DNA of 64,000 nt from assembly GCF_020447265.1 (NCBI RefSeq), contig NZ_JAJADR010000007.1, positions 1-64,000 on the forward strand, read 5' to 3'. The notes below the pieces were generated by a model. It was not told the origin of the DNA. It did not search any database and saw only the letters and a program-made list of their open reading frames with translations. Numbering within the stretch: the stretch's first letter is position 1; every line of letters starts with the position of its first letter. Source of the DNA: Hymenobacter lucidus. GTDB lineage: Bacteria > Bacteroidota > Bacteroidia > Cytophagales > Hymenobacteraceae. Shown here in pieces: positions 50,920-59,147 of this stretch. Both the position numbers and the translations under genes were made by a program.

Positions 50920-53346
50920 ATGTGGAGTAAACTCGCCTTATTTACGATTAAGAATCGGCGGATTCTGGTTCTGCTCCTGGCCGTTATTACGGTGTTCATG
51001 GGCTGGCACGCCCGCAAAGTCGAAATGACCTACGACTTTGCCCAGGTCGTGAGTCCCGACGACCCGGACATGGTCTACTTCCAGCAGTTCAAGCGCACCT
51101 TCGGCGAAGACGGCAACGTGTTTGTGCTCGGTTTGCAGGACAGCAGCGTGTATAAGCTCGGCAATTTCAACGAGCTGCGCAGCCTTACCGACACGCTCGG
51201 CAAGGTGCAGGGCGTGAGCGGCGTGCTGTCGGTAACGAAGCTCATCAAACTCGAAAAGGACACCAGCAACCAGAGCTTCCGAGCCAGCCCCATCTTCAAG
51301 GAATTCCCCCAGACCCAGACCGAGCTCGACTCACTGATGCGCGTCGTGAACCGGCAGGAGTTCTACAAGGGTCAGCTGATTTCGCCCACCACGGGCGCCA
51401 CGCTGCTGGCTCTGACAATGGACCCCAAGTTCCTGAACTCCTCGAAGCGCGAAGGCGTGATGAAGGAAATCCTGGCCCACGCCGAGCGGTTTCAGCAGAA
51501 AACCGGCATCCGGATGCACTACGCCGGCCTGCCCTACGTGCGCGCCACGATGACCACCAAAGTGGCCGCCGAAATGAAGCTGTTCGTGGCCCTGACGGTA
51601 CTGATGATGGCCGTCACGCTGTTCATGTTCTTCCGGACCTGGGCCGCCGTGGTCTTCCCCATCCTGATTGTGCTCATCGTGGTGGTGTGGTGCATCGGCT
51701 CGATGGTGCTCATGGGCTATAAGATTAACCTGCTCACGGGCCTGATACCGAGCATTATCATCGTTATCGGCATTCCGAACTGTACATACCTGCTGAGTCG
51801 CTACCACTACGACTACCGCAAATCGGGCAACCAGGTGCTGGCCATGACGCGGGTAATCAGCAAAATCGGGCTGGTAACGCTGATGAACAACACCACCACG
51901 GCCATCGGCTTCGTGGTGTTCTGCTTCACCAACATTGCCATTCTCTACCAGTTCGGGCTGGTGGCCACGGTCAATATTTTCGTGGCGTTCCTGGTGTCGT
52001 TTATCCTGATTCCGATTGTTTTCACCATCCTGCCGCCGCCCACGCCCAAGCAGCTTGAGCATCTCGAAGCCGCCCCGCTTACCAAGCTGCTGGAGTTTTT
52101 CGAGCACCTCGTACTGGAGCGCCGCGGCACGGTGTACCTGGCTGCCCTGGCCCTGATAGCCCTGTCGGTTGGCGGCATCGTGAAGGTGAAATCGGTGTCG
52201 TACATGGTGGATGATTTGCCCAAGGACAGCTCCGTAAATGCTGACCTGAAGTTCTTCGAGCAGCATTTCAACGGCGTAATGCCCCTGGAAATCGTGGTGA
52301 ATACCGGCTCGAAGCGCGGCATTATGAAGCTCAAGAACCTGGAGCGGATTGACCGGTTCGAGAAGTTTCTGCGCACCCAGCCGGTGCTGACCACGCCCGT
52401 CAGCATCGTCACCTTCCTCAAGGCTTCCACCCAGGCTTTCTACAACGACAACCCCGAGTACTACCGCCTGCCCGACAACTCCGAGAAGAACTTTATCCTG
52501 AGCTACCTGGCCCATTCGCAGGGCGCCGGCGGGGGCATGGATAGTAAGCTGATTCGCTCCTTTACCGACTCCACGGCCCAGCGGGCCCGGATTTCGCTCA
52601 AGATTGCCGACATCGGCTCCCGCAACCTCGACACGCTGCTCACCAACCAGATCCAGCCCCAGATCAAGGAGATTTTCAACGGGACGGGCATGGACGTGAA
52701 GCTCACCGGCACCACCATTCTCTTCACCAAAGGCAACGAATACCTCATTCACAGCCTCAAGGAAAGCCTCATCATTGCCTTCGTGCTGGTGGGTTTGGTG
52801 GTCCTCATTCTGTTCCGCAGCATCCGGGCGGTGTTCTTCACCCTGCTGCCCAACTTCTTCACCCTGCTGCTCACCGGCGGCATCATGGGCTACTTCGGCA
52901 TCCCACTCAAGCCCAGCACGGCGCTTATTTTCAGCATCGCGCTGGGTATCGACGGCGACAACAGCATCCACTTGCTGGCCAAGTTCCGGCAGGAGCTGGC
53001 CGCCAACGGGCACCGGGTGCGGGCCGCCATCAGCACCACGCTGAGCGAGGCCGGTACCAGTATGATTTACACCAGTATCGTACTGTTTCTGGGCTTTTCG
53101 GTGTTTGCCTTCTCCGAGTTTGGCGGCACCAAGGCGCTGGGCTTGCTTATGTCGGCCTCCCTGCTGATTACCAACTTCTCCAACCTGATTCTGCTGCCCT
53201 GCCTGCTCGTCACCTTCGAGCACGGCAAGGATGAAAACATCAACGAATCCTTCATCCAGCACTTCGACCACACCTACCACGAGGAAGACGACGACGCCGA
53301 AATCAACCTGCGCCGTATCCCGTTGCAGAAGAAGCTGGATTCATAG
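50920..53346 (+). CDS. RND/MMPL-family membrane transporter
   Basis: An 808-residue protein with about twelve membrane segments in two halves. Each half has one helix, a large periplasmic loop and a bundle of five helices. The first bundle has LTGLIPSIIIVIGIPNCTYL and the second ALIFSIALGIDGDNSIHLLA, where the paired acidic and polar residues mark the proton relay. It belongs to the hopanoid/sterol-type RND group (HpnN/MMPL), not to the AcrB drug pumps: it is shorter and has no adaptor gene beside it. A lipid substrate is inferred. Confidence 0.87.
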   Translation: MWSKLALFTIKNRRILVLLLAVITVFMGWHARKVEMTYDFAQVVSPDDPDMVYFQQFKRTFGEDGNVFVLGLQDSSVYKLGNFNELRSLTDTLGKVQGVSGVLSVTKLIKLEKDTSNQSFRASPIFKEFPQTQTELDSLMRVVNRQEFYKGQLISPTTGATLLALTMDPKFLNSSKREGVMKEILAHAERFQQKTGIRMHYAGLPYVRATMTTKVAAEMKLFVALTVLMMAVTLFMFFRTWAAVVFPILIVLIVVVWCIGSMVLMGYKINLLTGLIPSIIIVIGIPNCTYLLSRYHYDYRKSGNQVLAMTRVISKIGLVTLMNNTTTAIGFVVFCFTNIAILYQFGLVATVNIFVAFLVSFILIPIVFTILPPPTPKQLEHLEAAPLTKLLEFFEHLVLERRGTVYLAALALIALSVGGIVKVKSVSYMVDDLPKDSSVNADLKFFEQHFNGVMPLEIVVNTGSKRGIMKLKNLERIDRFEKFLRTQPVLTTPVSIVTFLKASTQAFYNDNPEYYRLPDNSEKNFILSYLAHSQGAGGGMDSKLIRSFTDSTAQRARISLKIADIGSRNLDTLLTNQIQPQIKEIFNGTGMDVKLTGTTILFTKGNEYLIHSLKESLIIAFVLVGLVVLILFRSIRAVFFTLLPNFFTLLLTGGIMGYFGIPLKPSTALIFSIALGIDGDNSIHLLAKFRQELAANGHRVRAAISTTLSEAGTSMIYTSIVLFLGFSVFAFSEFGGTKALGLLMSASLLITNFSNLILLPCLLVTFEHGKDENINESFIQHFDHTYHEEDDDAEINLRRIPLQKKLDS

Positions 53347-53484
53347 CACCCTACCCCTAGTCCCCTTCCGAAAAAGGAGAGGGGAACTAGCTCTAAAAGT
53401 TAATTTCTAGTTCTCTTACCAGCTTTACTTACTTCTATTTCTAGTATTCCTCTTCTTTTTCGGAGCGGGGCTAGGGGTGAGGTG
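53347..53484. repeat. Long imperfect inverted repeat before ileS
   Basis: Arms 53347-53390 and 53441-53484 are complementary over 44 bases with a handful of mismatches, both carrying CACCCCTAG-like ends and a CCGAAAAAG core. The 50-base centre is AT-rich. It fills the gap between the RND gene and ileS, and its right end lies 25 bases before the ileS start. Confidence 0.75.
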
Positions 53485-53509
53485 ATGGACTGGAAAAGCA
53501 CCCCCACAA

Positions 53510-56500
53510 ATGAACTACCCCGAATACAAGCAGCCGCTCAACTACGGCCAGGTTGGTACCGATATCCTGGCCTGGTGGAAGCAGAACGGCATTTTTGAGA
53601 AAAGCGTGAGCACCCGCGAAGGGCAGCCCACCTTCGTGTTTTATGAAGGTCCGCCTTCGGCCAACGGCGCCCCCGGCATTCACCACGTCATGGCCCGCAC
53701 CGTGAAGGACATCTTCTGCCGCTACCAGACGCTGCTGGGCAAGCAGGTAAGCCGGAAGGGTGGCTGGGATACACACGGCCTGCCCATCGAGCTGCAGGTG
53801 GAAAAAGAGCTGGGCATCACCAAGGAGGATATCGGCAAGAAAATCAGCATCGAGGACTACAACCAGCGCTGCCGCGAAACTGTCATGCGCTTCAAGGCCC
53901 AGTGGGACGACCTCACCGAGAAAATGGGCTATTGGGTGGACCTCGACGACCCCTACATCACCTTCGAGCCCGAGTACATCGAAAGCTGCTGGGCCCTGCT
54001 CAAAAAGCTATACGACAAGGGCCTGCTCTACAAAGGCTACACCATCCAGCCCTACTCGCCGGCCGCCGGCACGGGCCTCAGCTCCCACGAGCTCAACCAG
54101 CCCGGCACCTACCGCGACGTGAAGGACACGACCATCGTGGCCCAATTCAAGGTGAAGCGGGATGAGAAGTCGGAGAAGCTGTTTGCCGGCGCCGATGAAG
54201 TTCCGACCTACATCCTGGCCTGGACGACTACGCCCTGGACCTTGCCGGCCAATACCGGTCTGGCCGTGGGCAAGAACATTCCTTACGTGCTGGTGCGCAC
54301 CTTCAACTCCTACACCTACGCGCCTATCCGGGTCGTGCTGGCCGAGGCGCTGGTGGGTAAGCATTTCTCCGAAAAGGGGAAAGATGCCCCGCTGGAAGAC
54401 TACCAGGCCGGTGACAAAGTGCTGCCCTGGCGCATCGAAGCCACTTTCAAGGGTTCCGACCTCATCGGCATCAGCTATGAGCGGCTGTTCGGCCACGACA
54501 AGGGCTTTCCGGCCTTTGAAGGGGAGGAGCGCGCCTTCCGCGTTATCAACGGCGACTTCGTAACCACCGAAGATGGTACCGGCATCGTGCACATTTCGCC
54601 CACTTTCGGCGCCGACGACTTCCGGGCCGCGGCCCTGGCCGACGTGCCCGCGCTGATGGTAACCGACGACGAAGGCAAGCTGGGCCCTATCGTGGACCGC
54701 ACCGGCCGCTACGTGGCCCAGATGGGTGAATTCGGCGGCCGCTGGGTGAAAAACTACGACGGCCACGACCAGAGCGGCGCCGACTACAAAACCCTCGACG
54801 AAAGCATTGCCATCCGCATGAAAGGCGACGGCACGGCCTTCAAAGTGGAGAAGTACGAGCACACCTACCCGCACTGCTGGCGCACCGACAAGCCCGTGCT
54901 CTACTACCCGCTCGACTCCTGGTTTATCAAAACCACGGCGGTAAAAGACCGGCTCATCGAGCTGAACAAAACCATCAACTGGAAGCCCGAAAGCACCGGC
55001 ACCGGCCGCTTCGGCAACTGGCTGGAAAACCTCGTGGACTGGAACCTGAGCCGCTCGCGCTACTGGGGCACGCCCCTGCCCATCTGGCGCAGTCAGGACG
55101 GTTCGGAGGAAATCTGCATCGGCAGCATCGAGCAGCTCAGCGCCGAAATCGACAAGGCCGTAGCCGCCGAAATCATGACCCACAACCCCTACCGCAAGGT
55201 GGACGGCGCCTGGGTTATGGCTGATAGCTCGTCGGACGAGCCAACAACCAACAACCAACAACCAGCAACCAAAAAAATCGACCTGCACCGGCCTTACGTC
55301 GACGATATTTTCCTGGTGAGTGCCACCGGCCAGGCCATGTACCGCGAAACTGACCTCATCGACGTGTGGTTCGACAGCGGCGCCATGCCCTACGCCCAGT
55401 GGCACTACCCCCTGGAAAACGGCGAGAAGTTCAAGCAGAATTTCCCCGCCGACTTCATTGCCGAAGGCGTGGACCAGACTCGCGGCTGGTTCTTTACCCT
55501 GCACGCCCTGGGCGTGATGCTGGAGGATTCGGTGGCCTTCAAGAACGTCATGGCCAACGGCCTGGTGCTGGATAAGAACGGCAACAAGATGAGCAAGCGC
55601 CTCGGTAACGCCGTGGACCCGTTTGCCACCATCCAGCAGTACGGCCCCGATGCTACCCGCTGGTACATGATTGCCAACGCTCAGCCCTGGGACAACCTCA
55701 AGTTTGACCTTGCCGGCATTACGGAGGTGCAGCGCCGCTTCTTCGGCACGCTCTTCAACACCTACTCGTTCTACTCGCTCTACGCCAACCTCGACGGCTT
55801 CCAGGCCACCGAAACTGGCCGCGTGCCCCACGCTGAGCTCAGCGAGCTGGACCGCTGGATTCTGAGCAAGCTCCAGTCCCTCATCCTTGAAGTGCGGGGC
55901 TACTACGACGGCTACGACCCCACCAAGGCCGCCCGCGCCATCCAGGATTTCGTGACCGATCAACTCTCCAACTGGCACGTGCGCCTCTCGCGCCGCCGCT
56001 TCTGGAAGGGCGAGCTGACCCAGGACAAGCGTGCCGCCTACGAAACCCTGCAGGAATGCCTCGTGACCGTGGCCCAGCTCATGGCTCCCATTGCGCCCTT
56101 CTTCGCCGAGTGGCTCTACAAGAACATGACCGATGGCCTGCGCCAGGAAGGCAATGCCCAGCGCTGGACCGCCGAATCGGTACACCTGACGCTGCTCGTG
56201 GACGCCGACGAAGCCCGTATCGACAAGGCTTTGGAGGAGCGCATGGAGCTGGCCCAGCGCATTTCTTCGCTCACCCACTCGTTGCGCAAGAAGTCGGTGC
56301 TGAAGGTGCGCCAGCCCCTGCAGCGCATCCTGGTGCCGGTGCTGAACGACACCACGCGCGAGCAGGTCGGTAAGGTGGAAGACCTGATCTGCGCCGAGGT
56401 GAACGTGAAGCACGTGGAATTCCTCGACGACACCAGCGGGGTGCTGGTGAAGTCAGTAAAGCCCAATTTCAAGCGTCTGGGCCAGCAGTATGGACCCAAG

Positions 56501-56974
56501 CTGAAGGTAGTAGGAGCCCGGATTCAACAGATGACGGCCGAGGAAATCAGCACGCTCGAAAAAACCGGCCAGCTGGCCGTCGAAATCGAGGGTGAAACCT
56601 ACACCCTGGCCCCCGACGACGTGGAAATCCGCACCGACGACCTGCCCGGCTGGCTCGTGGCCACCGACGGCCCGCTCACCGTGGCCCTCGACGTGACCCT
56701 GACTGAGGAGCTGCGCCAGGAAGGCGTGGCCCGCGAGCTGGTGAACCGCCTGCAGAACCTGCGCAAGGATAGCGGCCTGGAAGTGCAGGACAAAATTCGG
56801 GTGGTGCTGGGTGCCCAGCCCGAGCTGGAAGCGGCCGTGCAGAGCTTCGGCAGCTACATCCGGGAGGAGGTGCAGGCCCTAGCTCTGGATTTTGCGCCCG
56901 AAATCAGCGGCGGCTCGGTGCTCGAATTCGACGACTTCTCGGTGCCCGTGCAGCTGAGCGTCGCAAACGCCTGA
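53510..56974 (+). CDS. ileS: Isoleucyl-tRNA synthetase
   Basis: A 1154-residue class I synthetase of the eukaryote-like type found in Bacteroidota. The HIGH region reads PSANGAPGIHHVMARTVKD, editing-domain motifs include TTPWTLPANTGLAVG, and the signature KMSKR is in DKNGNKMSKRLGNAV. A low-complexity insert at residues 578-588 (SDEPTTNNQQPATKK) is encoded by four heptamers of the type CCAACAA. The downstream lspA gene is the usual partner. Length is normal for the type. Confidence 0.96.
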   Translation: MNYPEYKQPLNYGQVGTDILAWWKQNGIFEKSVSTREGQPTFVFYEGPPSANGAPGIHHVMARTVKDIFCRYQTLLGKQVSRKGGWDTHGLPIELQVEKELGITKEDIGKKISIEDYNQRCRETVMRFKAQWDDLTEKMGYWVDLDDPYITFEPEYIESCWALLKKLYDKGLLYKGYTIQPYSPAAGTGLSSHELNQPGTYRDVKDTTIVAQFKVKRDEKSEKLFAGADEVPTYILAWTTTPWTLPANTGLAVGKNIPYVLVRTFNSYTYAPIRVVLAEALVGKHFSEKGKDAPLEDYQAGDKVLPWRIEATFKGSDLIGISYERLFGHDKGFPAFEGEERAFRVINGDFVTTEDGTGIVHISPTFGADDFRAAALADVPALMVTDDEGKLGPIVDRTGRYVAQMGEFGGRWVKNYDGHDQSGADYKTLDESIAIRMKGDGTAFKVEKYEHTYPHCWRTDKPVLYYPLDSWFIKTTAVKDRLIELNKTINWKPESTGTGRFGNWLENLVDWNLSRSRYWGTPLPIWRSQDGSEEICIGSIEQLSAEIDKAVAAEIMTHNPYRKVDGAWVMADSSSDEPTTNNQQPATKKIDLHRPYVDDIFLVSATGQAMYRETDLIDVWFDSGAMPYAQWHYPLENGEKFKQNFPADFIAEGVDQTRGWFFTLHALGVMLEDSVAFKNVMANGLVLDKNGNKMSKRLGNAVDPFATIQQYGPDATRWYMIANAQPWDNLKFDLAGITEVQRRFFGTLFNTYSFYSLYANLDGFQATETGRVPHAELSELDRWILSKLQSLILEVRGYYDGYDPTKAARAIQDFVTDQLSNWHVRLSRRRFWKGELTQDKRAAYETLQECLVTVAQLMAPIAPFFAEWLYKNMTDGLRQEGNAQRWTAESVHLTLLVDADEARIDKALEERMELAQRISSLTHSLRKKSVLKVRQPLQRILVPVLNDTTREQVGKVEDLICAEVNVKHVEFLDDTSGVLVKSVKPNFKRLGQQYGPKLKVVGARIQQMTAEEISTLEKTGQLAVEIEGETYTLAPDDVEIRTDDLPGWLVATDGPLTVALDVTLTEELRQEGVARELVNRLQNLRKDSGLEVQDKIRVVLGAQPELEAAVQSFGSYIREEVQALALDFAPEISGGSVLEFDDFSVPVQLSVANA
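55241..55270 (+). repeat. Heptanucleotide repeat inside ileS
   Basis: Three exact CCAACAA units and one CCAGCAA unit, followed by CC. The unit length is not a multiple of three, so loss or gain of one copy would shift the ileS frame. Confidence 0.9.
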
Positions 56975-57238
56975 TGCTGAAGTGTCAATCGATTCAGGGA
57001 ATGAGTCGGTTGGCACACCGGCGCACAAAGCGTGGCGAAACCCCGCAAATCCGGTTCAAAAGGGCACAAAACGTCCGAAAAATATATACCACATAGCAGG
57101 AAGGAGGCTTGGGCTTGCCGCACAGGAAAGTCTAAAATTCTTCGTCACTTTGTGCCAAGAGAGGGGAGAGGTCCGGGTGCTGACACTACGTCAGGGCGAG
57201 GCCTCACTTCTCACCGCTTACCTCTCCTTTCTTAGAAA
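56975..57238 (+). other. Gap between ileS and lspA with no recognised gene
   Basis: 264 bases that are lower in GC than the flanking genes. Two overlapping frames are open: 56982-57242 (86 codons) and 57032-57235 (67 codons, starting MAKPRKSGSKGHKTSEKYIP, basic). Neither resembles a known protein, and the longer one overlaps the lspA start. In many Bacteroidota a DksA/TraR zinc-finger gene sits between ileS and lspA; its cysteines are absent here. The region could be an untranslated leader or a remnant. Confidence 0.35.
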
Positions 57239-57877
57239 ATGAAGTACTGGAAATACTACCTGCTGGCTTTGCTGGTAATTGTTATCGACCAACTCTCGAA
57301 GTGGGCCGTGCATACCTACATGCAGCCCGGCATGCCCGGCGAAATTCCGCTCATCGGCGACTGGGCTAAGTTGCACTACACGCTGAATCCCGGCATGGCT
57401 TTCGGCGTGGAACTGCCGCCGCCCTACGGCAAGGTGTTACTCACTGGCTTTCGATTGGTAGCCATGTTTGGTATCAGTTACTACATCTATAAGCTCTGGA
57501 AACGCCGGGCTGTACCCGGCTTTATTGCCAGCGTAGCCCTCATTCTGGGCGGGGCCGTCGGCAACCTGATTGACTCCATTTTCTACGGCAAAATCTACGA
57601 TAATGCCCCGTTTGGCGCGCCCACGCCCTGGTTTCACGGCCAGGTTATCGACATGCTGTACGTGGACATCTACGAAGGCTTTTTGCCCGCCAGCTGGCCG
57701 CTGGTAGGAGGGAGCCACGTTTCACTCTGGCCCATCTTCAACATTGCCGATTCGGCCATTTTTATCGGCGTAGTACTCATTCTGATCAATCAGAACCGGT
57801 TTTTTGCCGAAGAACGTGCGGTAGCAGCCGCTCCCGAAGTGCCCCGCCGCGACCCAGAAACCTCGGAAGTGGTGTAG
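57239..57877 (+). CDS. lspA: Lipoprotein signal peptidase (signal peptidase II)
   Basis: A 212-residue inner-membrane aspartic protease that removes signal peptides from prolipoproteins, many of which are encoded in this window. Four helices are visible. Conserved blocks are VIVIDQLSKWAVHTYM, KLHYTLNPGMAFGVEL, the first catalytic Asp in GGAVGNLIDSIFYGK and the second in FNIADSAIFIGVVL. The bacteroidetes-type insert between them is longer than in E. coli, and a soluble tail of about 25 residues follows. Confidence 0.96.
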   Translation: MKYWKYYLLALLVIVIDQLSKWAVHTYMQPGMPGEIPLIGDWAKLHYTLNPGMAFGVELPPPYGKVLLTGFRLVAMFGISYYIYKLWKRRAVPGFIASVALILGGAVGNLIDSIFYGKIYDNAPFGAPTPWFHGQVIDMLYVDIYEGFLPASWPLVGGSHVSLWPIFNIADSAIFIGVVLILINQNRFFAEERAVAAAPEVPRRDPETSEVV

Positions 57878-57894
57878 CTGTCACTTTAAAAGCT

Positions 57895-57930
57895 AAAAGC
57901 CCGCTGGAGCAATCCAGCGGGCTTTTTTTG
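57895..57930 (+). terminator. Intrinsic terminator after lspA
   Basis: AAAAGCCCGCTGG (57895-57907) pairs with CCAGCGGGCTTTT (57914-57926) and is followed by T residues. Confidence 0.9.
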
Positions 57931-57931
57931 T

Positions 57932-58030
57932 AGTAACGCGAACTTTGTAGTTCGCGCACCAGAACAACCAAACGGCGCAGATGTACCTGATAACGGAGTG
58001 GGCCACGCGAACTACAAAGTTCGCGCTACT
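57932..58030. repeat. Inverted repeat with GCGAACTTTGTAGTTCGCG arms
   Basis: Arms 57932-57956 and 58006-58030 are reverse complements over 25 bases with one mismatch; each arm is itself a near-palindrome. The 49-base centre is unique. The element fills the space between the lspA terminator and the end of the aldo/keto reductase gene. Confidence 0.85.
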
Positions 58031-58036
58031 AGCTTT

Positions 58037-59023
58037 CTACCACGAATAATGCACCAACGGCCGAATTCGCTGGTCGTAAATGGAGCGTACCTGCTGCATC
58101 TGCTCCTCGGTAATGGCGGGCAGCTCAGCAGCCTTCAGGTTCGACTCCAGCTGGCTGGGCTTGGATGCGCCGGGAATCACGCAGCTTACTTCGTCAAACA
58201 TCAGCACCCAACGCAGGGCTATAGGGGCTAGGTTTGGCTGGTCGGGAAACACCTTTTTCAGCTCCTCCACGGCTGCCAGGCCCGTTTCGTAGTCTACACC
58301 CGAGAAAGTCTCGCCTTTGTCGAAGGCGGCTCCTTCGCGGTTGAATTGGCGGTGGTCGTCGGCCGAGAAGGTGGTATCGTGGGAAAACTTGCCCGTGAGC
58401 AGCCCGCTGGCCAGCGGCACCCGCACAATCAGGCCCACGTTGTGGCGCTTGGCCTCGCTGAATAACAGCTCCTGGGGCCGCTGCCGAAACATATTGAAGA
58501 TGAGCTGAATGGAGCATACATTGGGAAACGTTAGCGCCTTGAGGCCTTCCTCCACCTTTTCCACGCTCACGCCCAGGTGCCGGATCTTGCCTTCCTCCTT
58601 GAGCCGGTCGAATACCTCGAAGATTTCGGGCCGGTAATAGACCTCGGTAGGAGGGCAGTGCAGCTGAATCAGGTCGATGGTGTCGAGCTGCATGTTGCGC
58701 AGGCTCTGCTCCACGAACTGGCGTAGCACGGCGGGCTGGTAGGCGTCGTTGGTATGAGGCTGCAGCTGCCGGCCACACTTGGTGGCCACGTACACCTGCT
58801 CCGAGCGGCTGCACACGAGCCGGCCCACGGCCTTTTCGCTCTCACCGTCGCCGTACACGTCGGCCGTGTCAATGAAGTTTATGCCGCTATCCACGGCGGC
58901 GTTCAGGATTCGGTCGGCATTGTCGTGGCTGAAAGGGTCACCCCATTTGCCGCCGACCTGCCAGGTGCCGAGGCTGATTTCGGAGACGGAAAGGTCGGTT
59001 TTACCTAGTTTGCGATACTGCAT
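58037..59023 (-). CDS. Aldo/keto reductase
   Basis: A 328-residue cytoplasmic NADPH-dependent oxidoreductase. The catalytic Asp-Tyr are in FIDTADVYGDGESEKAVG and the Lys in VYVATKCGRQ. Further features are IDLIQLHCPPTEVY and, near the end, VIPGASKPSQLESNL, which binds the cofactor phosphate. It belongs to the YdhF/YghZ-like group acting on small carbonyls; substrate unknown. It is transcribed toward lspA. Confidence 0.9.
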   Translation of the reverse strand: MQYRKLGKTDLSVSEISLGTWQVGGKWGDPFSHDNADRILNAAVDSGINFIDTADVYGDGESEKAVGRLVCSRSEQVYVATKCGRQLQPHTNDAYQPAVLRQFVEQSLRNMQLDTIDLIQLHCPPTEVYYRPEIFEVFDRLKEEGKIRHLGVSVEKVEEGLKALTFPNVCSIQLIFNMFRQRPQELLFSEAKRHNVGLIVRVPLASGLLTGKFSHDTTFSADDHRQFNREGAAFDKGETFSGVDYETGLAAVEELKKVFPDQPNLAPIALRWVLMFDEVSCVIPGASKPSQLESNLKAAELPAITEEQMQQVRSIYDQRIRPLVHYSW

Positions 59024-59109
59024 GAGTGCGTGGAAGTAGGGTTTAAGTCTGTTTTAGGGCTGAAGTAGCCTTACGTAAGCCCCGGCCGGTAAGCTACGGC
59101 CCGCCTGCC

Positions 59110-59117
59110 TATCTTTA
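59110..59117 (+). promoter_or_regulatory. -7-like box for the ABC transporter gene
   Basis: TATCTTTA differs from TAnnTTTG at the last base and lies 30 bases before the GTG start at 59148. Confidence 0.3.
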
Positions 59118-59147
59118 CCGATTGTCGTCCCGAATTTCCCTTTGCCC

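Noticed and set aside
54008..56413. 801-codon minus-strand frame opposite ileS
   Set aside because: No motif, and it lies wholly within a clear ileS gene. The same applies to the long frames opposite the RND gene (51331-53280) and rnr (61695-63431).
57040..57190. RNase P or other structured RNA in the ileS-lspA gap
   Set aside because: The fragments AGGAAAGTC and GAGGTCCGGGTGC recall RNase P RNA, but their order and the missing partner helices do not fit.
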